DNA of 64,000 nt, taken from contig CAKPZC010000002.1 in the NCBI GenBank assembly GCA_934203355.1, positions 24,065 to 88,064 on the forward strand, written 5' to 3'. A program made the position numbers and the translations under genes. Within the stretch, counting starts at the first letter, position 1; every line of letters begins with the position of its first letter. Shown piece by piece: positions 18,521-26,783 of this stretch. Under the pieces are notes generated by a model. It was not told the DNA's origin, made no database searches, and saw only the letters and a list, made by a program, of their open reading frames with translations. The DNA comes from an uncultured Prevotella sp. GTDB lineage: Bacteria > Bacteroidota > Bacteroidia > Bacteroidales > Bacteroidaceae.

Positions 18521-18576
18521 AAGGGTGTGGCAAAAGGGCGTTATCACACAACAACCCTTTTGCTACACCTTTTTTC
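18521..18576 (+). terminator. Terminator after trxA
   Basis: AAGGGTGT-GCAAAAGGG (from 18521) pairs with CCCTTTTGC-ACACC (to 18569), followed by TTTTTTCTTTC. It shares the GGGTGTG core of other terminators here. Confidence 0.85.
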
Positions 18577-18579
18577 TTT

Positions 18580-18715
18580 CTATTCCTTCTCCACAAACAA
18601 GTCATCCAGCGCCACTTCACTTTGACTGTAGCATATTACTTCTGTTTTAGTATTGCATGATAGCAATGCAAAAATAGAACAAAATACTGTGAATATGATG
18701 AATAGCACTTTTCAT
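18580..18715 (-). pseudogene. Small lipoprotein gene, frameshifted at its start or GTG-initiated
   Basis: On the minus strand a 42-codon frame from GTG (18708) reads VLFIIFTVFCSIFALLSC (lipobox LLSC), then NTKTEVICYSQSEVALDDL and ends FVEKE. This is a typical lipoprotein leader followed by a short mature part. A natural ATG with a purine-rich upstream stretch sits at 18713..18715, but it is out of frame by one base in a run of four A. Either the gene starts at GTG or a one-base insertion has broken it. It lies downstream of the leucine-rich-repeat gene. No family recognised. Confidence 0.4.
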
Positions 18716-18781
18716 ATATTTCCTTTCGATATGTAGTTTAACGCTTTTGGGAGAAAATGTTACTTCTCCTCCTCAACTATT

Positions 18782-20242
18782 TCAATAAGCAAATAATATC
18801 TTCTTTCCATTTTTAATGTACACCTGTCCTTTGTGCGGATTTATCACTTTTCTGCCCATTAAATCATAAACACAATTCTTGGAATCATATTGTTCGGTGG
18901 TGACATTATGTATTGATGTTGGGAAATCATCCGTTTCTATAAAGTTGGTGAAGTAGTTCCATCCCCAAGCCTTGCGATATTTTTCGGCAGTTCCCACAGG
19001 TACATAGACGGGGATGTCATTAGGCGTACTCGGAGAATCGTATCCCCCAAATGGAGTGTAGCCAATATTGAGAGTGCTCACCTCACATACTGGAGGTTCT
19101 GAAGCCATACAATAAATACGCTTTACACCTGTCAAATAGGTACAACACTCCTCACCTAAGAAATTCAATGTTTCAGGAAAGACAAGTTGCCCAAAGGCAT
19201 AACAACTCTGAAAGGCATCTTTTTCGATATTTTCAAGTTCAATCGGTAACTCAACATCGTTTAAACGCCAACAACTTTGAAAAGCTTCCTTGCCAATACT
19301 TTTTACTGATGACGGAATGTTTACATGGCTCAAATTTATGCAGCAGTCTGCAAAGTTATTGGGAATACGCTCTATTCCATCAGGCAGATGCATCTCCTTG
19401 AGTTCTTTGTTTAGTTGAAATGCGAAAATACCTAAGTTCTGACAAGAATTGGGAATACGCACTTCTTTCAACCTACAAGCGTAAAATGCAGCATCACCTA
19501 TCTTTTCCAATCCTTCAGGAAGGTTGATAGATGATATTTTTGCACGCCAGAATGCCGCTTCGCCAATTTCTTTTATGGTGGAAGGCAAAACGACTTTTCC
19601 TGTCAAGTTCGTACAATTCGCAAAAACGGCTCCGTCTAACTTCTCAAATCCTTCTGGGAAGACTAAAGGGTCTGTCTTCAGATTCTCACATTGCTCGAAT
19701 GCAGAACCACCTATATACTGCAGTTCGGACGGAATGTTTACATCTTCAAGATTTACCACATACGAGAATGCCGCATCTTCGATTCTTTTGATTCCGTTTG
19801 GCAATATAATTCGCCTAAGGTGTATTAGGGTTATGTATCCATCTTCTATATTCAATTGCTCTGAATGCCAAAAAGCATCTTCGGGGATGATGCCATTTTT
19901 AACTTCGGCATTTTCCATATTTATAACCGAAAGCTTTCCGTTAAAGGAAGCATCCCACAGTGTGTGGAAATCTACATCATCGACAGTTCCCCTAACGACT
20001 AAGGAGTCAACTTTATAGATGTTGTCCCCTAACAGTTTCGCCAAATCTCCTCCATGCGATGTTATGTCCATGCTATTAAAATCGCAATTACCATCTATAG
20101 CCTTAGGAGCTTTTGTTGAATATTTATAACTGTTTATCTTTAACCTGCCGACAATATCTGCTTCTGTTTGCTGTCCATACGTAGACATTGTGAATGTGAT
20201 AAAGAAGAGTAAAAATTGTAAAATCTTCAATACATTTTTCAT
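18782..20242 (-). CDS. BspA-like leucine-rich-repeat surface protein
   Basis: 486 residues from the ATG at 20242; a longer in-frame start lacks a signal sequence. A signal peptide (MKNVLKILQFLLFFITFTMS) is followed by a unique N-terminal region and about nine LRR_5 repeats (residues about 130-370: for example SVKSIGKEAFQSCWRL, LEKIGDAAFYACRL), the BspA/Treponema type. Such proteins bind host or bacterial surfaces. The C-terminal tail (YDLMGRKVINPHKGQVYIK...) resembles the short T9SS-type sorting tails of Prevotella. Promoter at 20311..20340. Confidence 0.85.
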   Translation of the reverse strand: MKNVLKILQFLLFFITFTMSTYGQQTEADIVGRLKINSYKYSTKAPKAIDGNCDFNSMDITSHGGDLAKLLGDNIYKVDSLVVRGTVDDVDFHTLWDASFNGKLSVINMENAEVKNGIIPEDAFWHSEQLNIEDGYITLIHLRRIILPNGIKRIEDAAFSYVVNLEDVNIPSELQYIGGSAFEQCENLKTDPLVFPEGFEKLDGAVFANCTNLTGKVVLPSTIKEIGEAAFWRAKISSINLPEGLEKIGDAAFYACRLKEVRIPNSCQNLGIFAFQLNKELKEMHLPDGIERIPNNFADCCINLSHVNIPSSVKSIGKEAFQSCWRLNDVELPIELENIEKDAFQSCYAFGQLVFPETLNFLGEECCTYLTGVKRIYCMASEPPVCEVSTLNIGYTPFGGYDSPSTPNDIPVYVPVGTAEKYRKAWGWNYFTNFIETDDFPTSIHNVTTEQYDSKNCVYDLMGRKVINPHKGQVYIKNGKKILFAY

Positions 20243-20310
20243 ACCACCAAATGTTATAGTTAATACTATTGTTAATGAACACATTGAATCTATATTCGGG
20301 TTCACGCAGT

Positions 20311-20340
20311 CAAATTTACACCAAATCAGCAAAAAAACAA
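20311..20340 (-). promoter_or_regulatory. Promoter of the LRR protein gene
   Basis: Minus strand TTG (20338..20340), 19 bases, TAAATTTG (20311..20318). The leader would be about 65 bases. Confidence 0.5.
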
Positions 20341-20601
20341 CTAACAAGCTATAAACATTTTGTTTTTTTAGACATTTTAACACATATTACAAACGTGTGC
20401 GTAAACAATATGTAGAACGTAATATTTCATTGCTATTTGCATCGTTATGATATTATTTTTACGATTCTATTTATAGTACTCATAACTAAATCATAATAAT
20501 TCGTAAAATGAAACCTTTGCCTAATTCTCACTATCGGCATTTCCATTTATTTTCTTTTACTATCATTTTTATAACATTTCCGAAACTTTTTATCCAAAAT
20601 A

Positions 20602-20632
20602 TTTGCAAGATGAAATATTATTCGTAAATTTG
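20602..20632 (+). promoter_or_regulatory. Promoter of the choice-of-anchor protein gene
   Basis: TTTG (20602..20605), 19 bases, TAAATTTG (20625..20632). It predicts a long leader of about 115 bases before the ATG at 20753. Confidence 0.65.
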
Positions 20633-20752
20633 GCGCGGTTATAGAAGTATTGCCCATTTTGTTGCAGCACTAAACTGGGTAGATACTTCGACACCACCCT
20701 TTTGCTTGTAATAACATTGATTGACAGTGCTGCCTAAAACCCTAAATTATCT

Positions 20753-23233
20753 ATGAGGAATTTTAACTTGATTATCTCGGCAACGTTGTGTTCCCTCATG
20801 CTTTTCCCGACAGTGTCCTACGGACAGAAGACTCCTATGGGCAAGTTTGCACGTGCAGCGATGAAGGCCATGCCAAAGTCTATCGACTACAACAGCATGA
20901 CTACACGTGCCGACGATGAAATTCCCACCAAGACTGTTGTTGACCAGCATTTCGACAAATGGACAGCTGGCACTAATGACGAGCCCGACTCGGAGATGTT
21001 GGGAGGAAGCCAAAACAGTTATGCATTGCCCGAAGACATGATGGGTATGCCAGGATGGACTGGCAATGAGGTTTATCAGGCAGGCAAGGCTTGTGCCATA
21101 CGCATGTTTATGTCGGAGTATGGCGATCTCAGAGGTGGTTTTATCAGTACGCCCGAGATGGAGTTGAGTGGCGACGTGGTGCTAACATTCCGCGCACGCT
21201 GCCTAAAGGAAGGCGATAAAGGCATAATCCGTGTTGCACTATGCGACAACTACGAGGGCCCTGTTGATGACCGTGATTTTGAGATTACCGACGAGTGGCA
21301 GGAATTCACCTTTGCCACCGACCAAGCCACATTCAATCCTAACAACATATTCCAGTTCTCGGCAGAGGAAGTCGACCTCTTGATTGACGACGTAGTGGTG
21401 ACACGCAAGGCCAACAAGATAGCAGCACCCGAGGTGCTAACTCCAATCAACAACTCAACGACATCGTTCACTGCACGCTGGAATCCTACAACGTCGGCAA
21501 GCTCCTATCTGTTGCATGTCTACCGCAAGGAGATGCCCGAAAACAGTGTTGAACCTGGCACTCTGTCTGAGAATTTCGACGGAATAAACATCAACGACGA
21601 CGGAACGACTATCAATCAGACCAATCCTAACTATCCCGAAGGATGGACTATCAATCTCTCATCGAAAGGCACTCAGGATGTCTACACATCTGAAGGCAAT
21701 TACAGCTCTGCTCCGTTGGCACTGTGTCTTGATGCCGAGGGCGACGAGATTATTTCGCCCGAGACACCTGCTCCAATCACGTCGTTGTCGTTCTGGGTTA
21801 AGCCAAGCTCAATGGAGAATGAGACCGACTATATCTTCTCATTGGTTCAGGTGTCGGTATATAGCGAGAAGTATGGATGGACTCCTATCGCCAATATGCC
21901 CAACTACTATATGCAGGCTGACGGTGGACAATACTCGTTCACATCCGAACAGATTGGCGAAGGAGTGACAAGAGTGAAGTTCTACTTCATACAAAAGAAC
22001 TCGGTAAACTTTGCCATCGACGATGTGAAGATCGATTATGCCACACAGCGTGTGCCTGTGACGCAACTCGAAAAGGAGTTGACAGAGACAAGCTACACTA
22101 TGGACATCGAACCCAACTATGAGTATTTCTATAATGTAAGAGCCAAGAATGGCAGCATTGTGTCGAAACCAACGCCCGACATGTGGGTTGACGGAATTCT
22201 TGGAGTGAAGGTGGAGGCTAAGGAAGCAACCAATGTTTCTGAAACTTCATTTACTGCCAACTGGACTGAGCTATATAATGCCGATAAATACAAGCTCAAT
22301 GTGATGAAGGTGCTTGAGGCTAAAGAAGACATGGAGAACGTTGTGGTGTTGAGCGAAGACTTCAACGCCATTGGCCAGGGCACTGTAGACAATCCCTACA
22401 ATCCCTACACCTATGTATTCAACCTCGCTGAAAACGGCTATACTTCAACTGAATGGCTGTTGCAGTTGCCTTATCTTGCCGACGGAATGGCTGGAGCACA
22501 ACAGCCCAACGTATGGATGGGATTGGCAGGACTGGTTACATCACCACGACTCGACCTCACTTGCGATGGCGGAGCTTTCGACGTTGACGTGAAGGCATAC
22601 AACACATTTGCTGGCGACACTCTGTTTGTGATGCTTATGAAGGACTACACTGACAATGTAGCAACCGATAGCCGCATCATGCCACTGAAGTTGGACGGCA
22701 CTGGCATGACATCTGCCACCATTCACTTTGAAGCTACCGACGACAAGAACTTGCGCGAAAACGTGATTCTCGCCTTTATGAGTATGTATGGACAGCCCTA
22801 CTTCATCGACGAGGTTACTATCCGCCAAAATGTGCGCAAGGGTGAGACTCTTGTAGCTCCTTACTCCGTACTGTATCCTAACGCGAGTGGCTATGAGGTG
22901 AGCGGTCTCGACTCTAAGTTTAAATATGCCTACGATGTGACAGCAATGAGAACTAAGGACTTCACCAACTATGTTTCCGACCCTTCCGACCGCATATACG
23001 TGAAGGATCCCGCAACAACGGTTGGCAAATTGCTTACCGACGGCAAGGCGTTGAACGTGAAAGTTGAGCGTGGCAACATAACTGTTGACACCGAACACAA
23101 TGCTGTCTATGTATACGATATGCAAGGCAAAAAGGTGGCTAATGCCGCAAGAGGAAAGCATGTTATCAACCTGACACCGGGCGTTTATCTTGTTAAAGCA
23201 GGCGAGAAAACAGCAAAGGTTGTTGTGCCGTAA
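20753..23233 (+). CDS. Secreted choice-of-anchor/fibronectin-III-like surface protein
   Basis: 826 residues. After a signal peptide (MRNFNLIISATLCSLMLFPTVSYG) come alternating jelly-roll modules (about 60-220, 265-430 and 525-680, with D-D-V-x-[I/V] ends such as VDLLIDDVVVTRK and NFAIDDVKIDYA) and Fn3-like modules (TTSFTARWNPTTSASSYLLHV near 240; ETSFTANWTELYNADKYKLNV near 500). The C-terminal ~75 residues (VYVYDMQGKKVANAARGKHV...GVYLVKAGEKTAKVVV) match T9SS type A-like sorting tails. Probably an exported adhesin or glycan-binding protein; no catalytic site seen. Terminator downstream. Confidence 0.8.
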   Translation: MRNFNLIISATLCSLMLFPTVSYGQKTPMGKFARAAMKAMPKSIDYNSMTTRADDEIPTKTVVDQHFDKWTAGTNDEPDSEMLGGSQNSYALPEDMMGMPGWTGNEVYQAGKACAIRMFMSEYGDLRGGFISTPEMELSGDVVLTFRARCLKEGDKGIIRVALCDNYEGPVDDRDFEITDEWQEFTFATDQATFNPNNIFQFSAEEVDLLIDDVVVTRKANKIAAPEVLTPINNSTTSFTARWNPTTSASSYLLHVYRKEMPENSVEPGTLSENFDGININDDGTTINQTNPNYPEGWTINLSSKGTQDVYTSEGNYSSAPLALCLDAEGDEIISPETPAPITSLSFWVKPSSMENETDYIFSLVQVSVYSEKYGWTPIANMPNYYMQADGGQYSFTSEQIGEGVTRVKFYFIQKNSVNFAIDDVKIDYATQRVPVTQLEKELTETSYTMDIEPNYEYFYNVRAKNGSIVSKPTPDMWVDGILGVKVEAKEATNVSETSFTANWTELYNADKYKLNVMKVLEAKEDMENVVVLSEDFNAIGQGTVDNPYNPYTYVFNLAENGYTSTEWLLQLPYLADGMAGAQQPNVWMGLAGLVTSPRLDLTCDGGAFDVDVKAYNTFAGDTLFVMLMKDYTDNVATDSRIMPLKLDGTGMTSATIHFEATDDKNLRENVILAFMSMYGQPYFIDEVTIRQNVRKGETLVAPYSVLYPNASGYEVSGLDSKFKYAYDVTAMRTKDFTNYVSDPSDRIYVKDPATTVGKLLTDGKALNVKVERGNITVDTEHNAVYVYDMQGKKVANAARGKHVINLTPGVYLVKAGEKTAKVVVP

Positions 23234-23284
23234 AACCAGACTGATTTGATATGTAACAGTTTAGGAATTATCTATATAAAGTAG

Positions 23285-23326
23285 TAGGAGGATGTGCAAT
23301 TTTTGGCACACCCTCCTATTTCTTTA
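23285..23326 (+). terminator. Terminator after the choice-of-anchor gene
   Basis: TAGGAGG-TGTGC pairs with GCACA-CCTCCTA (23285..23318), followed by TTTCTTTA. Confidence 0.8.
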
Positions 23327-23531
23327 TTGCAAGTAATACACAAAAAAAAGTTTTGCTTAAAAAATGTGACATAAGTGACATAAACCGTACAAACGACTGA
23401 CATTCAATAAATTAACGGATGGTAGATACATGTCAGATATAAGAATATTTCAGCCTATGTGCCAGCCTAAAAATTAGACTCATGGTGTCAATATCGAAAA
23501 ATATACATTATATGAATCCCAAAAAGATTGT

Positions 23532-23630
23532 TACCAGAACCTGAAACAAGTGATACCAGAACCTAAAACAAATGATACCAGAACCAAAAACGAGTGATAC
23601 CAGAACCTGAAACGAGTAATACCAGAACCA
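23532..23630. repeat. 22-bp tandem repeat, four and a half copies
   Basis: Units begin at 23532, 23554, 23576, 23598 and 23620 and share TACCAGAACC followed by a variable ARAAACRARTGA part. There are no spacers, so it is not a CRISPR array. A period of 22 is close to two DNA helical turns. Confidence 0.85.
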
Positions 23631-23776
23631 TCTGCAAAGACTCTCAAATCAGCCCCAATCGTTCCGATGGTTGCTTGCGAACCTTTGTTACGAGCGTATG
23701 AACGCAATAGCAATCTTGTAGTAGTTGCGATTAATTTCATCTACTCGCGAAACATCTTTCTTTATGACAGCATTCA

Positions 23777-23797
23777 GTTTCCTCTGTTGGCTGTATT
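23777..23797 (+). repeat. 21-bp direct repeat, left copy
   Basis: GTTTCCTC, one variable base, then GTTGGCTGTATT. It matches 26756..26776 at 20 of 21 positions and lies upstream of the DUF285 gene and peptide gene, which are enclosed by the pair. Confidence 0.7.
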
Positions 23798-24005
23798 TCG
23801 TTTCATAATTAGGAAATCTTAGGAGAATAATTTTTCTGCTAACACCCAAGTTTACTCATACTATATGGGCCCTTCGCCATATTTTATGTCTTTTTACGTT
23901 ACTTTTTTTATGTTTTTACGTCTTTTTACGGTAGCCAAAATTTTGGGGAAACAAAGAAAATGAGTAAGTTTATAAGCAAATTTGTTCTGAATAACTAAAA
24001 CCTTG

Positions 24006-26504
24006 ATGCTTAATCGACAAAATAATAAAAATTTATATATGTATATGAATCATTTTACCAATCCATTCCAATGGTCGCACACCGACCATTCTTTGTTGGG
24101 CAGAGCCATGAGCCGAAAGTTCGCTCTGTTCCCATTGATGTTGCTCATGTTGTTGCTTCTGCCTACACGTATGGTGGCGGAGACGGCAGCTTCCAGTTCT
24201 AAGTATATAGCAACGTATGATTCCTCCACCGAGACCTTGACTTTCAGGAAAAATGTGGATGAAAGCCTTCCAAGCAATAGTGTTTGGGTGGAGGATAAGG
24301 AAACGTTGTATGACATGGCAAAAGAATTGGGATTGGAAGATTACTCAATAAAGCATGTTACATTCGATGAGAGTTTCAAAACATTCACTCCGACATCGTT
24401 GAGCTATTTCTTTACATATAATCTGGAAACAATTACAGGTCTGGAAAATTTGAATACAAAAAATGTGACGAATATGCAAGGAATGTTCCAGGGCTGCTTA
24501 AAACTCAAAGAACTCGATGTCACTCATTTCAATACAGCGAATGTGACGAATATGATTGGTATGTTCCGTAACTGCGAAGCTCTCACCTCGCTCGATGTCA
24601 CTAACTTCAATACAGCGAATGTGACGAAAATGAGCGATATGTTCAGTTACTGTCAAGCTCTCACCTCGCTTGACGTCACTAACTTCAATACTGAAAATGT
24701 CACCGAGATGGGTGGCATGTTCAATGGCTGCTATAATCTTTCCTCTCTCGACGTCACTAATTTTAATACAGTGAAAGTGACGAATATGAACTATATGTTC
24801 TGGCACTGCTATAAACTTTCCTCTCTCGACGTCACTAAATTCAATACAGGGAAGGTGACGAATATGAGAGGAATGTTCTCTGACTGCAAAGCTCTCACCT
24901 CACTCGACCTCACATACTTCAATACTGAGAATGTGACGAAAATGGAATATATGTTTTCAGATTGCTTGGAGCTCACTGCCATTTTCGCCAGCAATAAGTT
25001 TGTAACACATCAGGTATCTACAAGTAACGACATGTTCAGCAATTGTAAAAAGCTCAAAGGTGACAAAGAATGGACAGAAGACAATGCTACCGACAAAACC
25101 TATGCCACAATAAATGGCGGTTATTTCACTAGAAATAATGCATACCCTTGTGTGAAATATGCTGACGGAACACTGACCTTCTATTACAAAAACAATAAGA
25201 CTTTGGGCGAAAATGAGTATGAACTCAATAGTGACAAAAAAGCCCCTGAATGGTTAACTTACAAAGATAATATTACCAATGTTGTGTTCGATGCTTCGTT
25301 TGCTAAGGCAAGACCAATGAGTTGCTATCAGTGGTTCTATGAATGCAAAAAACTGAAGCAAATAGAAGGCATAGAGTATCTTAACACTGAGGAAGTGACG
25401 AATATGGAAGGAATGTTCACAAACTGCCAAGCTCTCACCTCGCTGGATGTCACTAATTTCAATACAGAGAAGGTTACGACAATGAAAAACATGTTCGCAA
25501 ACTGCCAAGCTCTCACCTCGCTGGATCTCACTAATTTCAACACAGCGATAGTGGAGGCTATGTTCACTATGTTCTATGACTGCTCAGCTCTTACAACCAT
25601 CTACGCCAGTGATAAGTTTGTAATAACCAAAGATATTTGGGATGCTGTCATGTTCTATGGATGTACAAAACTTAAAGGTGCTATAGAATATGATGAGAAG
25701 AAGATAGAGCGAGACTACGCCAACTACAAGACTGGTTACTTCACCAAGCTGGTAGGCAAGAATGGCGATGAGAAGATAGGAGCAGTGGGAAAAACTCTTA
25801 CTGCGGATAATCTCACTCTTGCCGATGATAAGGATTTCGTAGCTTACGAGCCATTCGCAGCCAAGGCTGCGTCTTATAGCCGCACTATTAAGACTGGCAC
25901 TACCTGGGGAACTCTCTGCTTGCCTTTCGAGGTATCGCTCGCAGAACAGAACTTCCGTGCATTCAAGCTCCTTTCGGCTAACGAGGCAACTAATACTGTA
26001 GAACTCGAAGAGGTTAATACAAGTATCGAAGCTGGTACTCCTGTCATTATAAAGATGAACGATGGAGCAAAATCGCTTAGCTTCTCTGTAGACAACAAGG
26101 AGATTGCAAATAACGTAAAGACCGCAGCAACTGCTGACGGCAACTATCAACTTCAGGGTCTCTATGCACAAAAGGAGTTCAGCAAGGATGTTGACAACAA
26201 CTGCTACATCGTGAAGGGCGACAAGCTGATGAACCCTGCCAAGCTGTTGAATAATACTAATGTAACAAAGGTGGCAAGCAATCCATTCCGTGCTTACATG
26301 GTAGACAATACTTCGTCTGCTGATGGCGCCAAGATGTTCTGCATCGGCTTAAGTGGCAACTCTACAGCCATCGACACCCTCAACACCATCGCCAACGACA
26401 AGGCTGAATACTTCGACCTGCAAGGCAAGCGCCTCAACGAGCCTCAAAAGGGCATCAACATCGTGAAGCGTGGCAACAAGACAATGAAAGTTATAATCAA
26501 ATAA
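24006..26504 (+). CDS. DUF285 (BspA-family) repeat surface protein
   Basis: About 832 residues; the start is uncertain. ATGs at 24006, 24045 and 24108 are in frame, and the signal peptide proper begins at the last (MSRKFALFPLMLLMLLLLP). Two blocks of 26-residue repeats follow: about seven units (residues ~140-330) and three (~455-530). Each has the form LDVTNFNT-xx-VT-x-M-xx-MF-xx-C, the DUF285 type of BspA-like proteins. A beta-rich region and a tail (EYFDLQGKRLNEPQKGINIVK...) similar to Prevotella T9SS-type ends complete it. Probably exposed at the surface. A 50-residue peptide gene follows after 14 bases. Confidence 0.85.
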   Translation: MLNRQNNKNLYMYMNHFTNPFQWSHTDHSLLGRAMSRKFALFPLMLLMLLLLPTRMVAETAASSSKYIATYDSSTETLTFRKNVDESLPSNSVWVEDKETLYDMAKELGLEDYSIKHVTFDESFKTFTPTSLSYFFTYNLETITGLENLNTKNVTNMQGMFQGCLKLKELDVTHFNTANVTNMIGMFRNCEALTSLDVTNFNTANVTKMSDMFSYCQALTSLDVTNFNTENVTEMGGMFNGCYNLSSLDVTNFNTVKVTNMNYMFWHCYKLSSLDVTKFNTGKVTNMRGMFSDCKALTSLDLTYFNTENVTKMEYMFSDCLELTAIFASNKFVTHQVSTSNDMFSNCKKLKGDKEWTEDNATDKTYATINGGYFTRNNAYPCVKYADGTLTFYYKNNKTLGENEYELNSDKKAPEWLTYKDNITNVVFDASFAKARPMSCYQWFYECKKLKQIEGIEYLNTEEVTNMEGMFTNCQALTSLDVTNFNTEKVTTMKNMFANCQALTSLDLTNFNTAIVEAMFTMFYDCSALTTIYASDKFVITKDIWDAVMFYGCTKLKGAIEYDEKKIERDYANYKTGYFTKLVGKNGDEKIGAVGKTLTADNLTLADDKDFVAYEPFAAKAASYSRTIKTGTTWGTLCLPFEVSLAEQNFRAFKLLSANEATNTVELEEVNTSIEAGTPVIIKMNDGAKSLSFSVDNKEIANNVKTAATADGNYQLQGLYAQKEFSKDVDNNCYIVKGDKLMNPAKLLNNTNVTKVASNPFRAYMVDNTSSADGAKMFCIGLSGNSTAIDTLNTIANDKAEYFDLQGKRLNEPQKGINIVKRGNKTMKVIIK

Positions 26505-26518
26505 ACACTTTGAAAACT

Positions 26519-26671
26519 ATGAAAAAGAAAGAATACAAAAAGCCCGAAATGAAGATCTTCCAAATGGAGACACAGGCTATACTCGCTGGATCTTATATCA
26601 GGAAGGCAACAGAAGAGGATTACAGAAATTTAGACGAGTATATAGAAGAAGGCTGCATCTATGCAGACTAA
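26519..26671 (+). CDS. 50-residue peptide of unknown function
   Basis: ATG to TAA with no overlap to other genes, 14 bases after the surface-protein stop. It begins MKKKEYKKPEMKIFQM, has a small hydrophobic/Gly segment TQAILAGSY (residues 18-26) and an acidic tail ending EEGCIYAD with a single Cys at residue 46. The pattern of a Lys-rich start, a KP-x-M/I-x-[VI] segment and a [L/I]LAGS motif is, to my recollection, common in short Bacteroidales peptides, but I cannot name a family. Tight spacing suggests co-expression with the surface protein. A hairpin follows. Confidence 0.6.
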   Translation: MKKKEYKKPEMKIFQMETQAILAGSYIRKATEEDYRNLDEYIEEGCIYAD

Positions 26672-26677
26672 ATGTAG

Positions 26678-26705
26678 GAGGATATGGCATCCCTACCATA
26701 TCCTC
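26678..26705 (+). terminator. Hairpin after the peptide gene
   Basis: GAGGATATGG pairs perfectly with CCATATCCTC (10 bp). The T run after it is weak (TCTGCC), so termination strength is uncertain. Confidence 0.55.
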
Positions 26706-26755
26706 TCTGCCATAATTGTCAAGCTGATTTAGTGGAGGGAGTCAAAACTCCTACT

Positions 26756-26776
26756 GTTTCCTCAGTTGGCTGTATT
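26756..26776 (+). repeat. 21-bp direct repeat, right copy
   Basis: Matches 23777..23797 at 20 of 21 bases in the same orientation. It lies just beyond the peptide gene and within 10 bases of the 3' end of the AAA gene. Confidence 0.7.
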
Positions 26777-26783
26777 CTGTTTT

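Larger units (their letters stand above)
20243..20752. other. 510-bp AT-rich divergent control region
   Basis: No gene is seen. The region separates two divergent secreted-protein genes and holds one promoter for each (20311..20340 minus, 20602..20632 plus). The middle part is plain AT-rich DNA without visible repeats. Confidence 0.6.
23327..24002. other. Long gene-free stretch before the DUF285 gene
   Basis: About 680 bases with no intact gene. It holds a 22-bp tandem array (23532..23630) and one copy of a 21-bp direct repeat (23777..23797). A minus-strand frame ending near 23695 (reading ...NYETKYSQQRKLNAVIKKD, then VSRVDEINRNYYKIAIAFI) looks like decayed coding sequence without a normal start. 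No convincing TAnnTTTG promoter is visible for the DUF285 gene. Confidence 0.5.

Noticed and set aside
23532-23630. CRISPR array
   Set aside because: Units are contiguous without unique spacers and there are no cas genes in the window. The same holds for the family A and B arrays.
23531-23740. 69-codon minus-strand frame with repeated FRFWYHSF-like words
   Set aside because: It is the translation of the 22-bp repeat array; aromatic-rich periodicity follows from the DNA repeat.
24050-24316. Alternative minus-strand gene at the start of the DUF285 gene
   Set aside because: Overlaps the signal peptide coding region and lacks protein-like features.
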